A stretch of DNA of 64,000 nt from an uncultured Pelagibacteraceae bacterium (lineage in GTDB: Bacteria > Pseudomonadota > Alphaproteobacteria > Pelagibacterales > Pelagibacteraceae). Positions 9,256 to 19,159 of this stretch are shown here, in pieces. The notes beneath the pieces were generated by a model. The model made no database searches and had not been told where the DNA came from. It saw only the letters and a list, made by a program, of their open reading frames with translations. Location: NCBI GenBank assembly GCA_902601895.1, contig CACKOU010000002.1:62001-126000 (forward strand). Direction: 5' to 3'. The position numbers and the translations under genes are program-made. Every line of letters starts with the position of its first letter. Positions within the stretch are counted from its first letter, which is position 1.

Positions 9256-10245
9256 ATGGTGACAAAAAATTCAAATCTTTCTCTATATCTTAGAATAATC
9301 AGTTATTCAGTTTTAGCTTTTACTTTGGCATTTCTTATAAATAATGTTTTAACAGTTTGGAGTGATTGGCCAGGAATAAAAAAAATTTTCTCACATCATG
9401 AGATGTTTGGATATAAGAAAAAAGCTCTAGAGGGATCTGATTTAAATTATGGTTATATGCAAATTGGATTGTATTTGATTTGTATAGCTGCAGTCGTTTT
9501 TTATGTTTTTAAAACATATAGCCAAACTTTAGAGCAAGATTCAAAAATTTTATCAAGATTTTCAGCATATCTTGTTAGATCATCGTTTTGGGCAGTATTT
9601 TTAGTTGGCGTAGCTGACTTTGTTATATCTTTTATGGTCGTTGAAAGATTATGGGAAGCAATCTTCAGTCCTGAAGTAAAAGCATTGATGGTTAAAGCCC
9701 CTGTCAGAATTACTTATATTCACTTTCCAATAATATTAATTTCTTTCGTGATTGGATATTTTACGAAATCAGTTGGCTTTATTTGGCTAGCTGTATTGGT
9801 TGTAGTAAGTGAATTCGTAATCGTATTATCAAGATTTATATTTTCATACGAACAAGCATTTCAAGGGGATCTAGTTAGATTTTGGTATGCTGCACTTTAC
9901 TTATTTGCTAGTGCATACGCCTTAATTCATGAAGGGCACGTAAGAGTTGACGTACTCTATTCTTCTTTTAGTGAAAAAAAGAAGGCATGGACAAATATGG
10001 TTGGATCGGCAGTTCTTGGAGTACCACTTACATTAATAGTTATATTTTTAGGTCTAAACGGAAAAGCCAGCATAATAAATGGTCCTGTTGTAGCTTTTGA
10101 AGTTACGCAACAAGGATCTAATGGTCTTTATCTTTTATATTTGATGGCTGTTTATCTAGCTGTTTTTGCTGTTACGATGTTAATTCAATTTACTAGTTAT
10201 TTTATGGAAAGTAGTCACAAAATTTTAAATGGTGTCAAAAATTAA
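9256..10245 (+). CDS. TRAP transporter small permease subunit (DctQ-like, enlarged)
   Basis: 329 aa with many TM segments; DctQ-like C-terminal half (YALIHEGHVRVDVLYSSFSEKKKAW); directly upstream of DctM. Confidence 0.8.
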   Translation: MVTKNSNLSLYLRIISYSVLAFTLAFLINNVLTVWSDWPGIKKIFSHHEMFGYKKKALEGSDLNYGYMQIGLYLICIAAVVFYVFKTYSQTLEQDSKILSRFSAYLVRSSFWAVFLVGVADFVISFMVVERLWEAIFSPEVKALMVKAPVRITYIHFPIILISFVIGYFTKSVGFIWLAVLVVVSEFVIVLSRFIFSYEQAFQGDLVRFWYAALYLFASAYALIHEGHVRVDVLYSSFSEKKKAWTNMVGSAVLGVPLTLIVIFLGLNGKASIINGPVVAFEVTQQGSNGLYLLYLMAVYLAVFAVTMLIQFTSYFMESSHKILNGVKN

Positions 10246-10248
10246 ATT

Positions 10249-12912
10249 ATGGAAACATTCTTTTTAGCTGTTCTAGTTGTGATAATGATTGTTGCTCTTG
10301 CATCGGGTTACCCGGTTGCTTTTGCACTTCCTGGTTCAGCTATAATTGCAATAGGTCTAGCTGCATTTTTTGGCTACATCTTCGAGGGAGACTCCAGTGC
10401 CTTTTTTGCTGTAGATGGACCCATAGAATGGCTCGTTGCTGGTATTACAAATTTTAGGAGTAATTACTGGGATGTAGAGACAGATACTTTGATCGCAATT
10501 CCTTTATTTATTTTCATGGGAATTATGCTTCAAAAATCAAAAATTGCTGAAGACTTATTAATAACAATGGGCCAATTATTTGGACCTATTCCTGGTGGTT
10601 TAGGTATTTCTGTTATATTTGTTGGAGCTCTATTAGCAGCAACGACTGGTATCGTTGGGGCAACTGTAATTGCGATGGGACTAATCTCGTTACCAACGAT
10701 GTTAAATAACAAGTATGACAGACAACTTGCTAGTGGAATAGTTTGTTCATCAGGAACTTTAGGTCAAATTATTCCTCCATCAATTGTTTTAATTATTATT
10801 GCTGACCAGTTGGCAAGTGCATCTGATGTTGCAAACAACTTAAGACAAAATGATTATAAAGCCTTAACTGGTGAATTTAATATGCCAGGTGAATTTAGAG
10901 TAGGTTCATCAAGTGCAGGTGATATGTTCTTAGGAGCACTTTTACCAGGCCTTGTCTTAGTTGCTCTTTATATGATCTATGTGTTTATTTTTGCTAGAAT
11001 AAAGAAAGGTGTTGCACCACCAGTTCCATTTAAAGGAAATTTTGATTTAAAATTTTGGTTAAGAGTAGTTGTAATTATCATACCACCACTTGCATTAATA
11101 TTCGCTGTATTAGGTTCAATTTTAATGGGTATTGCTACTGTAAACCAAGCAGGTTCAATTGGAGCAATTGGTGCCACTTTGATGGCTGGTTATAGATTAT
11201 ATGAAGGAAAGAAAAGTGCTTTCTATCCTTTAATTTTAATTATTGGATCTCTAATTCCAATTACATTCTTTGCATCAAATTATGAATTAAATGTAAAAAA
11301 TTTGGAGGAAAGAGATTTAAGTGCAATCTTTATAACCGCTTTCTTTGTGGTCATACTTGTATACGGAATAGGTTGGAGTTTTTGGAGAACTTTTAAAACA
11401 GAAAATGTTTTAAAAGAAGTTGTAACAGAAACTTGTGTGACTACTTCAATGGTATTTATTATCCTTTTAGGAGCAGCAATGCTTACTTCAGGATTTAGAG
11501 CTTTTGGGGGAGAAGAATTAGTAAGAGACTTTTTACAAGATTTACCGGGTGGTTTTTGGACACAATTTGTTGTTGTGATGATTGTAATTTTCTTGCTAGG
11601 ATTTTTCTTAGACTTTATTGAAATTGCAGTTGTTGTTGTTCCAATAATTGCACCAATATTATTAGCTGAAACAGGGGCTAACGTCACAGCCGTTTGGTTG
11701 GGAGTTATGATTGGTGTTAACTTGCAGACTTCCTTCTTAACGCCGCCATTTGGATTTGCACTCTTTTATTTGAAAGGTGTAGCTCCTAAAATTGTTAAAA
11801 CACTTGATATTTGGAAAGGTGTTGTGCCTTTTATAATTCTTCAGCTTATAGGATTGGGAATAGTCGGTGCATACCCTAGCTTAGTAAATTATCTACCAAA
11901 TAGAGTATATTTAACTTCGAATGTTGCTCCTCCACCAATGAATCCTAAATTACAGTTCTGTTTGCAAGAGTACAAATTTGCAAGATTTGATTCAAACGGT
12001 GAGACAATTAAAAATGCAATATTAAAATTCCAATCTGAGGCTCCAACTAATCTGCCAGATGATAAAATGGAAATTTTAGAAGATCATTTTGATAGTGCAC
12101 TAGGAACTTTTGCTCTAGTCGATAAATTAAAAAAAGTTGAGGTCGAATACAATGCATATGCTGTTGATTATAGGGATCTGCATTTCACTGTTAGAAAGAA
12201 GCAAAAGAAAATACTTAAATTAAATAAAAAAATAGAAAAATATAAAGCAGAGATTAGAAATTTAGATGATGACGAATTAGATGAGAAAAACAAAATAGAA
12301 TTAAGAATTGAGGATGTAAAACTTGAAATTGAGGAAATTCAAAACTCAATTCCAGATACTTGGCAAGCTAAGAATTCAGAATTCGACAAAATAAATAAAG
12401 CTAAAAATACAACAACAAAAAGATATAGAAAGAATGTAGATGAAGCCTACGATCTACTTGATCAGTTCGCAATGTTCATAAACGATGGAGTAAAACTTCA
12501 AGAAGTATCAAAAGATATTAAACAGTTAGATTATTTTATAGCTATGGAAAGCAATACAAAAGTATATGAAAGATCAGTTACAATTATGGATGGATTGTTT
12601 GACAAGTTGAGTGAGATCTCTGGCATGGATGAATTTTTAAATAGTGTAGATGATTTATTATCAATGGTAGACTCAGACGAACTTGATCCAATGGCGATTA
12701 GAACAAAATCAAAAGAAGTTGTTGAGTTATTCAATAAAGAAGTTAGCTGGAGAGCAAATGCTAAAGAAAACTTAATGCCAAAACTTGAGGAATATAATAA
12801 TGCAATCAAAGAAACAATTGGACTAAGGTTGCAGTCTAAACTAACAAAAGAGCAAGCTATCTATGTATCTAAATGTAATTCAATACATAGAGATATTTCA
12901 CTAAATTTTTAA
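10249..12912 (+). CDS. TRAP transporter large permease subunit (DctM-like) with long C-terminal coiled-coil extension
   Basis: 887 aa; DctM-type TM core (GIVGATVIAMGLISLPTMLNNKYDRQLASGIVCSSGTLGQIIPPSIVLI); charged, K/E-rich extension after about residue 563. Confidence 0.9.
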   Translation: METFFLAVLVVIMIVALASGYPVAFALPGSAIIAIGLAAFFGYIFEGDSSAFFAVDGPIEWLVAGITNFRSNYWDVETDTLIAIPLFIFMGIMLQKSKIAEDLLITMGQLFGPIPGGLGISVIFVGALLAATTGIVGATVIAMGLISLPTMLNNKYDRQLASGIVCSSGTLGQIIPPSIVLIIIADQLASASDVANNLRQNDYKALTGEFNMPGEFRVGSSSAGDMFLGALLPGLVLVALYMIYVFIFARIKKGVAPPVPFKGNFDLKFWLRVVVIIIPPLALIFAVLGSILMGIATVNQAGSIGAIGATLMAGYRLYEGKKSAFYPLILIIGSLIPITFFASNYELNVKNLEERDLSAIFITAFFVVILVYGIGWSFWRTFKTENVLKEVVTETCVTTSMVFIILLGAAMLTSGFRAFGGEELVRDFLQDLPGGFWTQFVVVMIVIFLLGFFLDFIEIAVVVVPIIAPILLAETGANVTAVWLGVMIGVNLQTSFLTPPFGFALFYLKGVAPKIVKTLDIWKGVVPFIILQLIGLGIVGAYPSLVNYLPNRVYLTSNVAPPPMNPKLQFCLQEYKFARFDSNGETIKNAILKFQSEAPTNLPDDKMEILEDHFDSALGTFALVDKLKKVEVEYNAYAVDYRDLHFTVRKKQKKILKLNKKIEKYKAEIRNLDDDELDEKNKIELRIEDVKLEIEEIQNSIPDTWQAKNSEFDKINKAKNTTTKRYRKNVDEAYDLLDQFAMFINDGVKLQEVSKDIKQLDYFIAMESNTKVYERSVTIMDGLFDKLSEISGMDEFLNSVDDLLSMVDSDELDPMAIRTKSKEVVELFNKEVSWRANAKENLMPKLEEYNNAIKETIGLRLQSKLTKEQAIYVSKCNSIHRDISLNF

Positions 12913-13928
12913 ACTGTTAATTTATCAATTAATTCTGATCTTGTATAAAGACCCAAGTCTTCTGCCTTGGACTTTAATTTTTCATTAATCTCTTTTAATT
13001 TTGGAACATTTAAATCAAGCTTATTTGCAATTTCTATAATTGAACCAATTATTGGATCTATTTCTAATGGTTTGCCAGCATTTAAATCTTGAGCGGTCGA
13101 AGGTCTATGTCCTATAATTGAGACTCCACCCTTAATTCGATCCTCAATTGATATATTGAATTTAACTCCGATTTTTTCTCCAACTTGTTGGCACTCCTGC
13201 ATTAAAACTTTTATTAAATTGTAAGTTTCAGGATCATTACCCATTTCATCCATAGTTTTATTTGTTAGAGCACTTACTGGGTTGAATGAACAATTCCCCC
13301 ATAGTTTCACCCAAATTTCGTCTCTTAAATTTTTCTTCTGAGGAGCTTTTAAACCGCCTTCTATGAATAAACTTGAAATTATTTTTAGTCTTTCTGATCT
13401 GGTTCCATCTGGTTCACCTAAAGAAAATCGTTCACCATTACCATTATGTTTAATAACACCTGGCTCTAATATCTGACAAGCTGGATAAACTACACAACCA
13501 ATTGCTCTTTCAGGTCCTAGAGTTTGCCATATTTTTCCACCTGGATCCACACTTTCAACTATTTGATTGTCTAATTTGGTACCCGTATTAGCTTTATGAA
13601 AGTACCACCAAGGTAATCCATTAATGGCGCATATAATTGAAGTTTTTTTACCCATAATTGGTTTTAAGCTTTCTGAAATTTTACTAATAGCGTTAGCTTT
13701 TACAGAAATAATTATGAAATCTTGTTCATCCAAATCTTTAGGATTGTCTGTTACATCAAATTTAAAATTAACTTTATTATCATCTCTTATAAAAGTTAAT
13801 CCATTTTGCTCTATTGCTTTTTTATGTTCTCCTCTAGCAATTAAAGAGACTTGTGCGTTTGTTTTTTTTAAACTTGTAGCAATAAATCCACCAATAGACC
13901 CAGCTCCAAATATACAAATTTTAGTCAT
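12909..13928 (-). CDS. 2-dehydropantoate 2-reductase family protein
   Basis: 339 aa; Rossmann MTKICIFGAGSIGGFIATSL, ApbA/PanE-like C-terminal domain. Confidence 0.82.
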   Translation of the reverse strand: MTKICIFGAGSIGGFIATSLKKTNAQVSLIARGEHKKAIEQNGLTFIRDDNKVNFKFDVTDNPKDLDEQDFIIISVKANAISKISESLKPIMGKKTSIICAINGLPWWYFHKANTGTKLDNQIVESVDPGGKIWQTLGPERAIGCVVYPACQILEPGVIKHNGNGERFSLGEPDGTRSERLKIISSLFIEGGLKAPQKKNLRDEIWVKLWGNCSFNPVSALTNKTMDEMGNDPETYNLIKVLMQECQQVGEKIGVKFNISIEDRIKGGVSIIGHRPSTAQDLNAGKPLEIDPIIGSIIEIANKLDLNVPKLKEINEKLKSKAEDLGLYTRSELIDKLTV

Positions 13929-15436
13929 TAGTTCACTAATCCAAACTTTTTAGCTAAAGTATTTCTTTGTAGTTTACCTGTTGCACCTTTAGGAATTTCA
14001 TTTACAAAAAATATTTTCTTTGGAATTTTAAATTTTGCAAGTTTTTCATTTGCATAATTTTTTATATCATCTTCAGTACACTTCATGCCCTCTTTTATGA
14101 TTATTGCGGTAGCTATATCTTCCCCAAGCATTTTATCTTCATATCCAAAGCAAACGGCTTGCTCAATATTTGGATGATCCATAAGAATGTTATCGACTTC
14201 TAAAGGTGAAATCTTTTCACCACCTTTATTAATTATTTCCTTTAATCTTCCTGAGATTTTTAGATAACCATCTTTATCAAAATATCCCTGATCTCCTGTT
14301 CTAAACCAACCATTTGAAAAGCTATTTTTATTTGCATCTGGATTATTTTCATATCCAGAAGTAACATTTTCACCCCTAATGCAAACTTCTCCCTCTTCTC
14401 CTTGATTTAAAATCTTGTTATTAGTATCCATAATACAAACTTCTGGCCCAGCAGGAATTCCTACAAATCCAGGTTTTTGGGACTTTGGCGGTAAAGGATT
14501 TGAGGTCATTTGATGAGTAGCTTCCGTCATCCCATATGCTTCTATTACTGGACAATTAAATACCTCATTTAGTTTTTCAAATACAGCTGGAGGTAAGGAT
14601 GCTGATGATGATCTTAAAAATCTAAGATTTAATTGTTTAGCAGTTTCTAGATTTTTATCTGCTCTCATCAATATTGCTTGATGCATTGTTGGTACTCCAG
14701 AATACCAAGTTATTTTCTCTCTTTTTGCATTATCTAAAAATTTTAATGCATTAAATCCACTACTTGCACATACAGATGCCCCTACCTTCATAGAGGCTGC
14801 AAGAACTGCAATTAAGCCATGTATATGAAATAATGGCATAATATTTAGACAATGATCTTTATCAGTTAAATTAAGGCTTTTGGAGATATTATCTGCCGAA
14901 GAAAAAATATTTTTATTTGTTAATGGAACAATCTTAGGTCTTGATGTAGTGCCTGAAGTATGCAGCACAAGAGCTTCATGATCTTCGCCTGGCAAAACAT
15001 AATCACTGCTTTTTTCAAAAAGATTGAAATCTCCGCTTAAAGTATTTCCGTCTGATTTTATTTCGCAAACAGGAATTTTTAATTTATTTGCAACTTCTAC
15101 TACTGGATTTTTAGAATATTTCTCTACAATCACTATCTTTGGTTTTAAATCCTCTAGGTAAAATTCGAATTCTTCAGATTTATAGTTAGGGTTTAAAGGT
15201 GCAGCAGACATGTAGCTTGAAATCGCCAAAAAACTAGTTGCCATGTAAGGACCGTTTGGCAAAACTATTGCTGCACGATCTTTATTATTAATACCATTAC
15301 CTGATAATTGTTTTGAAATTCTTTCTATTAATGATTTTAAATCAACAAATTTTAGTGGAGAACTACTTTCAGATGTTATTGCAATTAGATTATCATTTTG
15401 TGTTTCTATAATATTTCTAACAATTCTAGAGTTCAT
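13928..15436 (-). CDS. AMP-dependent acyl-CoA synthetase/ligase
   Basis: 502 aa; LHTSGTTSRPKIVPLT, YGMTEATHQM, GWFRTGDQGYFDKDGYLKISGRLKEIINKGGEKISP, C-terminal GATGKLQR. Confidence 0.92.
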   Translation of the reverse strand: MNSRIVRNIIETQNDNLIAITSESSSPLKFVDLKSLIERISKQLSGNGINNKDRAAIVLPNGPYMATSFLAISSYMSAAPLNPNYKSEEFEFYLEDLKPKIVIVEKYSKNPVVEVANKLKIPVCEIKSDGNTLSGDFNLFEKSSDYVLPGEDHEALVLHTSGTTSRPKIVPLTNKNIFSSADNISKSLNLTDKDHCLNIMPLFHIHGLIAVLAASMKVGASVCASSGFNALKFLDNAKREKITWYSGVPTMHQAILMRADKNLETAKQLNLRFLRSSSASLPPAVFEKLNEVFNCPVIEAYGMTEATHQMTSNPLPPKSQKPGFVGIPAGPEVCIMDTNNKILNQGEEGEVCIRGENVTSGYENNPDANKNSFSNGWFRTGDQGYFDKDGYLKISGRLKEIINKGGEKISPLEVDNILMDHPNIEQAVCFGYEDKMLGEDIATAIIIKEGMKCTEDDIKNYANEKLAKFKIPKKIFFVNEIPKGATGKLQRNTLAKKFGLVN

Positions 15437-15441
15437 TTAAA

Positions 15442-17025
15442 TTAATAACCTTTTGCGTATCCATCTTTTCTTGGATCTGAACCGCCAACTAAATTTCCTT
15501 TTTCTCTATCTATTTGAATTGCTTGTCCACCTCCATGAGTACCATCTATATACTCAACATTATGACCGACTTCTTTTAAATTATTAAAAATTTTTTCATC
15601 AATACTTTTCTCTAATTTATAAATGTTATTGAAATGGAAAGCTCTAGGAAATGAAATGGCTTGTTGAGGAGTTAAGTTATAATCAATAATGCTATTTAAA
15701 ACATGAACTTGTCCAACAGGTTGATATTGTCCTCCCATTACTCCATAAGATAATTCACATTCTCCTTTGTTGTTCATAACTATTCCAGGAATTATGGTAT
15801 GTAGTGGTCTTTTTAATCCTTGAATACAATTAGGATGACCTTCCTCAACTCTAAAATTAGTTCCTCTATTGTGAAGAACCACTCCAGATTTGTCACCTGT
15901 TATTCCAGATCCAAAAGCATAGCAAACAGAATTTATTATTGAAACTACATTTAAATCTCTGTCTACCACGCTTAAATAAACTGTTTCAGGATGGTTTGGA
16001 ATATTTAGATCTCCTACATCTGCACAGCCATTAATAGATATATTTTTTGAAATATTATCTATGTTTTGTTCACTTAATATTTTTTTCAAATCTAAATCTA
16101 CAAATTCTGGATCACCAATATTTTCTTCCTTAAGTTTATAAGCCTGCTTTGTAACTTCTGCTTCAAGATGAAATCTTTCAAATGAATTCACATCATATTT
16201 TTCAATACCTAACTTTTCTAATAACTTCATCATTACTAAAACTGTTATTCCAGGTCCGCTCGGAGGACATTGATGTATGATAATATCTCTATACCTATCT
16301 GATAAAGTGTCTGATTTAATAGTTTTTTGCTTATGGAAATCTTCAATTGTATGTAAGCCCCCAAACTCTTTTAAAGTTTTAACTAAATCTTCAGCAATTG
16401 ATCCTTCATAAAATTCTTTAATTCCATTTTTTGAAATTTTTTCGAGAGTCTCTCCAAGTGCAGGATTTTTATTTACCTCATTAAATTGATAACTTTTACC
16501 ATTATTTAGCATATGTTTTCTAGAATATGGGTTATCGTTTAATTTATTAAATACTTTGCTCCAGGCGTTAGCAACAACTTTAGTCACTTTAAAACCATTC
16601 TTTGCAATATCTATACCTTTGTGAAACAACTCCTCAAAATCGAGTTTTCCAAAATCATTATGAATTGAATTCCAAGCATCTAATGCACCAGGAATAGTTA
16701 CTGCGTGAGGACTTGTTAATCCAATTTTATCTATATTCTTTTCCTTGAAATAATCAAAATTCGCTTTTGCTGGAGCAATACCTGATCCATTATATGAAAC
16801 AGGGTCTTTGCCATTCATTTTTATTATTGCAAAACAATCTCCACCTATACTTGTGGCATTAGGCTCTGCAACAGACAGAACAACAGAAGCTGCAATAGCT
16901 GCATCAACTGCATTTCCACCTTTTTGTAATATTCTAAGAGCTTCTTCTGTAGCTATTGGATGTGATGTTGCGGCCATACCATTTGAAGAAATGGCATCTT
17001 TATCTTTTGTTGAATGATTATTCAT
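15442..17025 (-). CDS. Gamma-glutamyltransferase family protein
   Basis: 527 aa; GGNAVDAAIAASVVLSVAEPNATSIGGDCF; candidate autoprocessing Thr in ETVYLSVVD; no obvious signal peptide. Confidence 0.88.
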   Translation of the reverse strand: MNNHSTKDKDAISSNGMAATSHPIATEEALRILQKGGNAVDAAIAASVVLSVAEPNATSIGGDCFAIIKMNGKDPVSYNGSGIAPAKANFDYFKEKNIDKIGLTSPHAVTIPGALDAWNSIHNDFGKLDFEELFHKGIDIAKNGFKVTKVVANAWSKVFNKLNDNPYSRKHMLNNGKSYQFNEVNKNPALGETLEKISKNGIKEFYEGSIAEDLVKTLKEFGGLHTIEDFHKQKTIKSDTLSDRYRDIIIHQCPPSGPGITVLVMMKLLEKLGIEKYDVNSFERFHLEAEVTKQAYKLKEENIGDPEFVDLDLKKILSEQNIDNISKNISINGCADVGDLNIPNHPETVYLSVVDRDLNVVSIINSVCYAFGSGITGDKSGVVLHNRGTNFRVEEGHPNCIQGLKRPLHTIIPGIVMNNKGECELSYGVMGGQYQPVGQVHVLNSIIDYNLTPQQAISFPRAFHFNNIYKLEKSIDEKIFNNLKEVGHNVEYIDGTHGGGQAIQIDREKGNLVGGSDPRKDGYAKGY

Positions 17026-17055
17026 AATAGAACTGTAATTTCATAAAAAATATAA

Positions 17056-18264
17056 ATGATCAATAAAATAAATAAAAGTATTCTAATTTTTTCTGTATTT
17101 GCCTTTGGCTTTTTTATATCAAATTTACTGAGATCAATTACCGCAACATTAACACCTGCTCTTTCAACTGAATTCAATTTAAGTGCCGCAAATCTTGGAC
17201 TTTTAGCTGGAGGATATTTTCTAGGGTTTTCGCTCATGCAAATTCCTACTGGTATGTTATTAGATAGATTTGGTCCAAAAAAAGTTATCGGATATTTATT
17301 AATCATTGCTCTTATTGGAACTATTTCATTTGCTTTTGCTAAAAGTTTTGCAGGTTTATTAATTTCTAGAATTTTCATTGGTGTAGGTGTTGCTGCTTGT
17401 TTAATGGGTCCTTTAACTGGTTATAGAGTATGGTTTGAAGAAAAATATCAACAACGTGCAAATTCATGGATGTTGATGGTTGCAAATTTTGGATTTGTTG
17501 CATCAACTCTACCAGTTCAAATTTTATTACCAATAATTGGTTGGCGATCTATTTTTTTAATTATAGCCTCTTTAATTTTGATAAGCATAATATTAATATC
17601 AATTTTAATACCTTCGTGGGAAACTAAGAGGGATGAAGACCAAAATAATAATCTTCAAAATCTTTCCCACATATGGAAAAATAAATTCTTTATTAGCTTA
17701 GTACCGCTTGCATTTTTTAATTATGGAGGCGTTCAAGCAATACAAACATTGTGGGCTGGCCCATGGATGCTAAATGTAACGGGTTATGATGCAATACAAA
17801 GTGCGACAGGTTTATTTTGGATAAATGTAACTATGCTTTTTTCTTTTTTAATATGGGGATATTTTTTGCCAAAACTATCTTCCAAGGGAATTGACAGTAT
17901 GAGAATTGTAAAATTTACACTTCCTGTAAGTTATATAATTTTATTTTTAATAGTCATAATGGGAGACAAAGCTGGTGCAACCATGTTCACTCTTTATATT
18001 TTATCATCAATAGTAATTTCTTTAACCCAACCAGCAATAGCATTAAATTTTCCTACTAAACTAGCAGGAAAATCTTTAACTTCATTCAATGTATTTTTAT
18101 TTTCTGGTACTTTTTTTGTACAATGGATAATTGGTTTAATAATAGATTTTTCCAGAAATTTAGGTGCTACTATTACAATGAGCTATCAAATTTCTTTTTC
18201 AATTTTTTTATTTTTATGCATTTTAAGTTACTTATTTTTTTTAATATTAAATAAAAATGAATAA
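17056..18264 (+). CDS. MFS transporter
   Basis: 402 aa, about 12 TM segments; GMLLDRFGPKKVIGYLL MFS motif. Confidence 0.88.
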   Translation: MINKINKSILIFSVFAFGFFISNLLRSITATLTPALSTEFNLSAANLGLLAGGYFLGFSLMQIPTGMLLDRFGPKKVIGYLLIIALIGTISFAFAKSFAGLLISRIFIGVGVAACLMGPLTGYRVWFEEKYQQRANSWMLMVANFGFVASTLPVQILLPIIGWRSIFLIIASLILISIILISILIPSWETKRDEDQNNNLQNLSHIWKNKFFISLVPLAFFNYGGVQAIQTLWAGPWMLNVTGYDAIQSATGLFWINVTMLFSFLIWGYFLPKLSSKGIDSMRIVKFTLPVSYIILFLIVIMGDKAGATMFTLYILSSIVISLTQPAIALNFPTKLAGKSLTSFNVFLFSGTFFVQWIIGLIIDFSRNLGATITMSYQISFSIFLFLCILSYLFFLILNKNE

Positions 18265-19159
18265 AAATTTTATCGGATATTTTCTATTATTATTTCAGCC
18301 ACTTTTTATGGCTAGTAATTTAATTGTAGCAAGAGGTGGTGTTGATGATGTTCCTCCCATAGCTTTATCTTTTTGGAGATGGTTTATTTTTTTCATTATT
18401 TTATTCGTCCTAAATTATAAGTATTTAGTTGATAATTTTCAGACTATTAAAAAAGAGAGTAAAAGAAGTTTTTTTCTAGGTTTGATGGGATGTGGTGTTT
18501 GTGGAATATTTCCATATATGGCCGGTTCATCTACAACCATTGTTAATATGGGAATTCTTTATACTTCTTCACCAATATTTATAATTTTAATCTCATATTT
18601 TCTTTTTAAAGATAAGATAAATATTTTCCAATTTATTGGCTTACTTTTTTGTCTAGTTGGAGTGTTTGCTGTAATTTTAAAGGGCGATATCAATTTACTT
18701 CTTGAATTAAAATTTGCTTCTGGAGATTTTTGGATGTTAGGAGCAGCATTAGGCTGGGCAATTTATACAGTTATGCTTTTTCAATGGAATTCAGAACTTA
18801 AATTTTTTCCAAGACTAACAATTATATCTTTCTTTGGTTTTTTATCTATTTTGCCTTTTTATTTTATAGAGCATTTTTACTTTGAAAAAACTTTATTTAA
18901 TGAAGAATTTTATTATTGGATTTTGTTTGCAGCAATTTCTCCAGGTATAATCGCTTTCTCACTATACACATTAACTATTAAATATTTAGGACCATCAACA
19001 ACTGGTTTCACGCTATACCTCTATACAATTTATGGAGCTTTTTATGGAATAATATTTTTTTCAGAGATTTTGGAAAATTATCATTTAATAGGTACCATAT
19101 TTGTGTTTTTTGGTATTTATTTGGTAAGAAGAAAAAGTAAAAATGAAATTAAAGCCTAA
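18257..19159 (+). CDS. EamA/DMT-family transporter
   Basis: 300 aa, about 10 TM segments, duplicated EamA-like halves. Confidence 0.82.
   Translation: MNKNFIGYFLLLFQPLFMASNLIVARGGVDDVPPIALSFWRWFIFFIILFVLNYKYLVDNFQTIKKESKRSFFLGLMGCGVCGIFPYMAGSSTTIVNMGILYTSSPIFIILISYFLFKDKINIFQFIGLLFCLVGVFAVILKGDINLLLELKFASGDFWMLGAALGWAIYTVMLFQWNSELKFFPRLTIISFFGFLSILPFYFIEHFYFEKTLFNEEFYYWILFAAISPGIIAFSLYTLTIKYLGPSTTGFTLYLYTIYGAFYGIIFFSEILENYHLIGTIFVFFGIYLVRRKSKNEIKA

Noticed and set aside
10530-11687. Antisense ORFs (60, 66 and 135 aa) in the DctM gene
   Set aside because: Shadow ORFs opposite a well-supported membrane protein; no independent signals.
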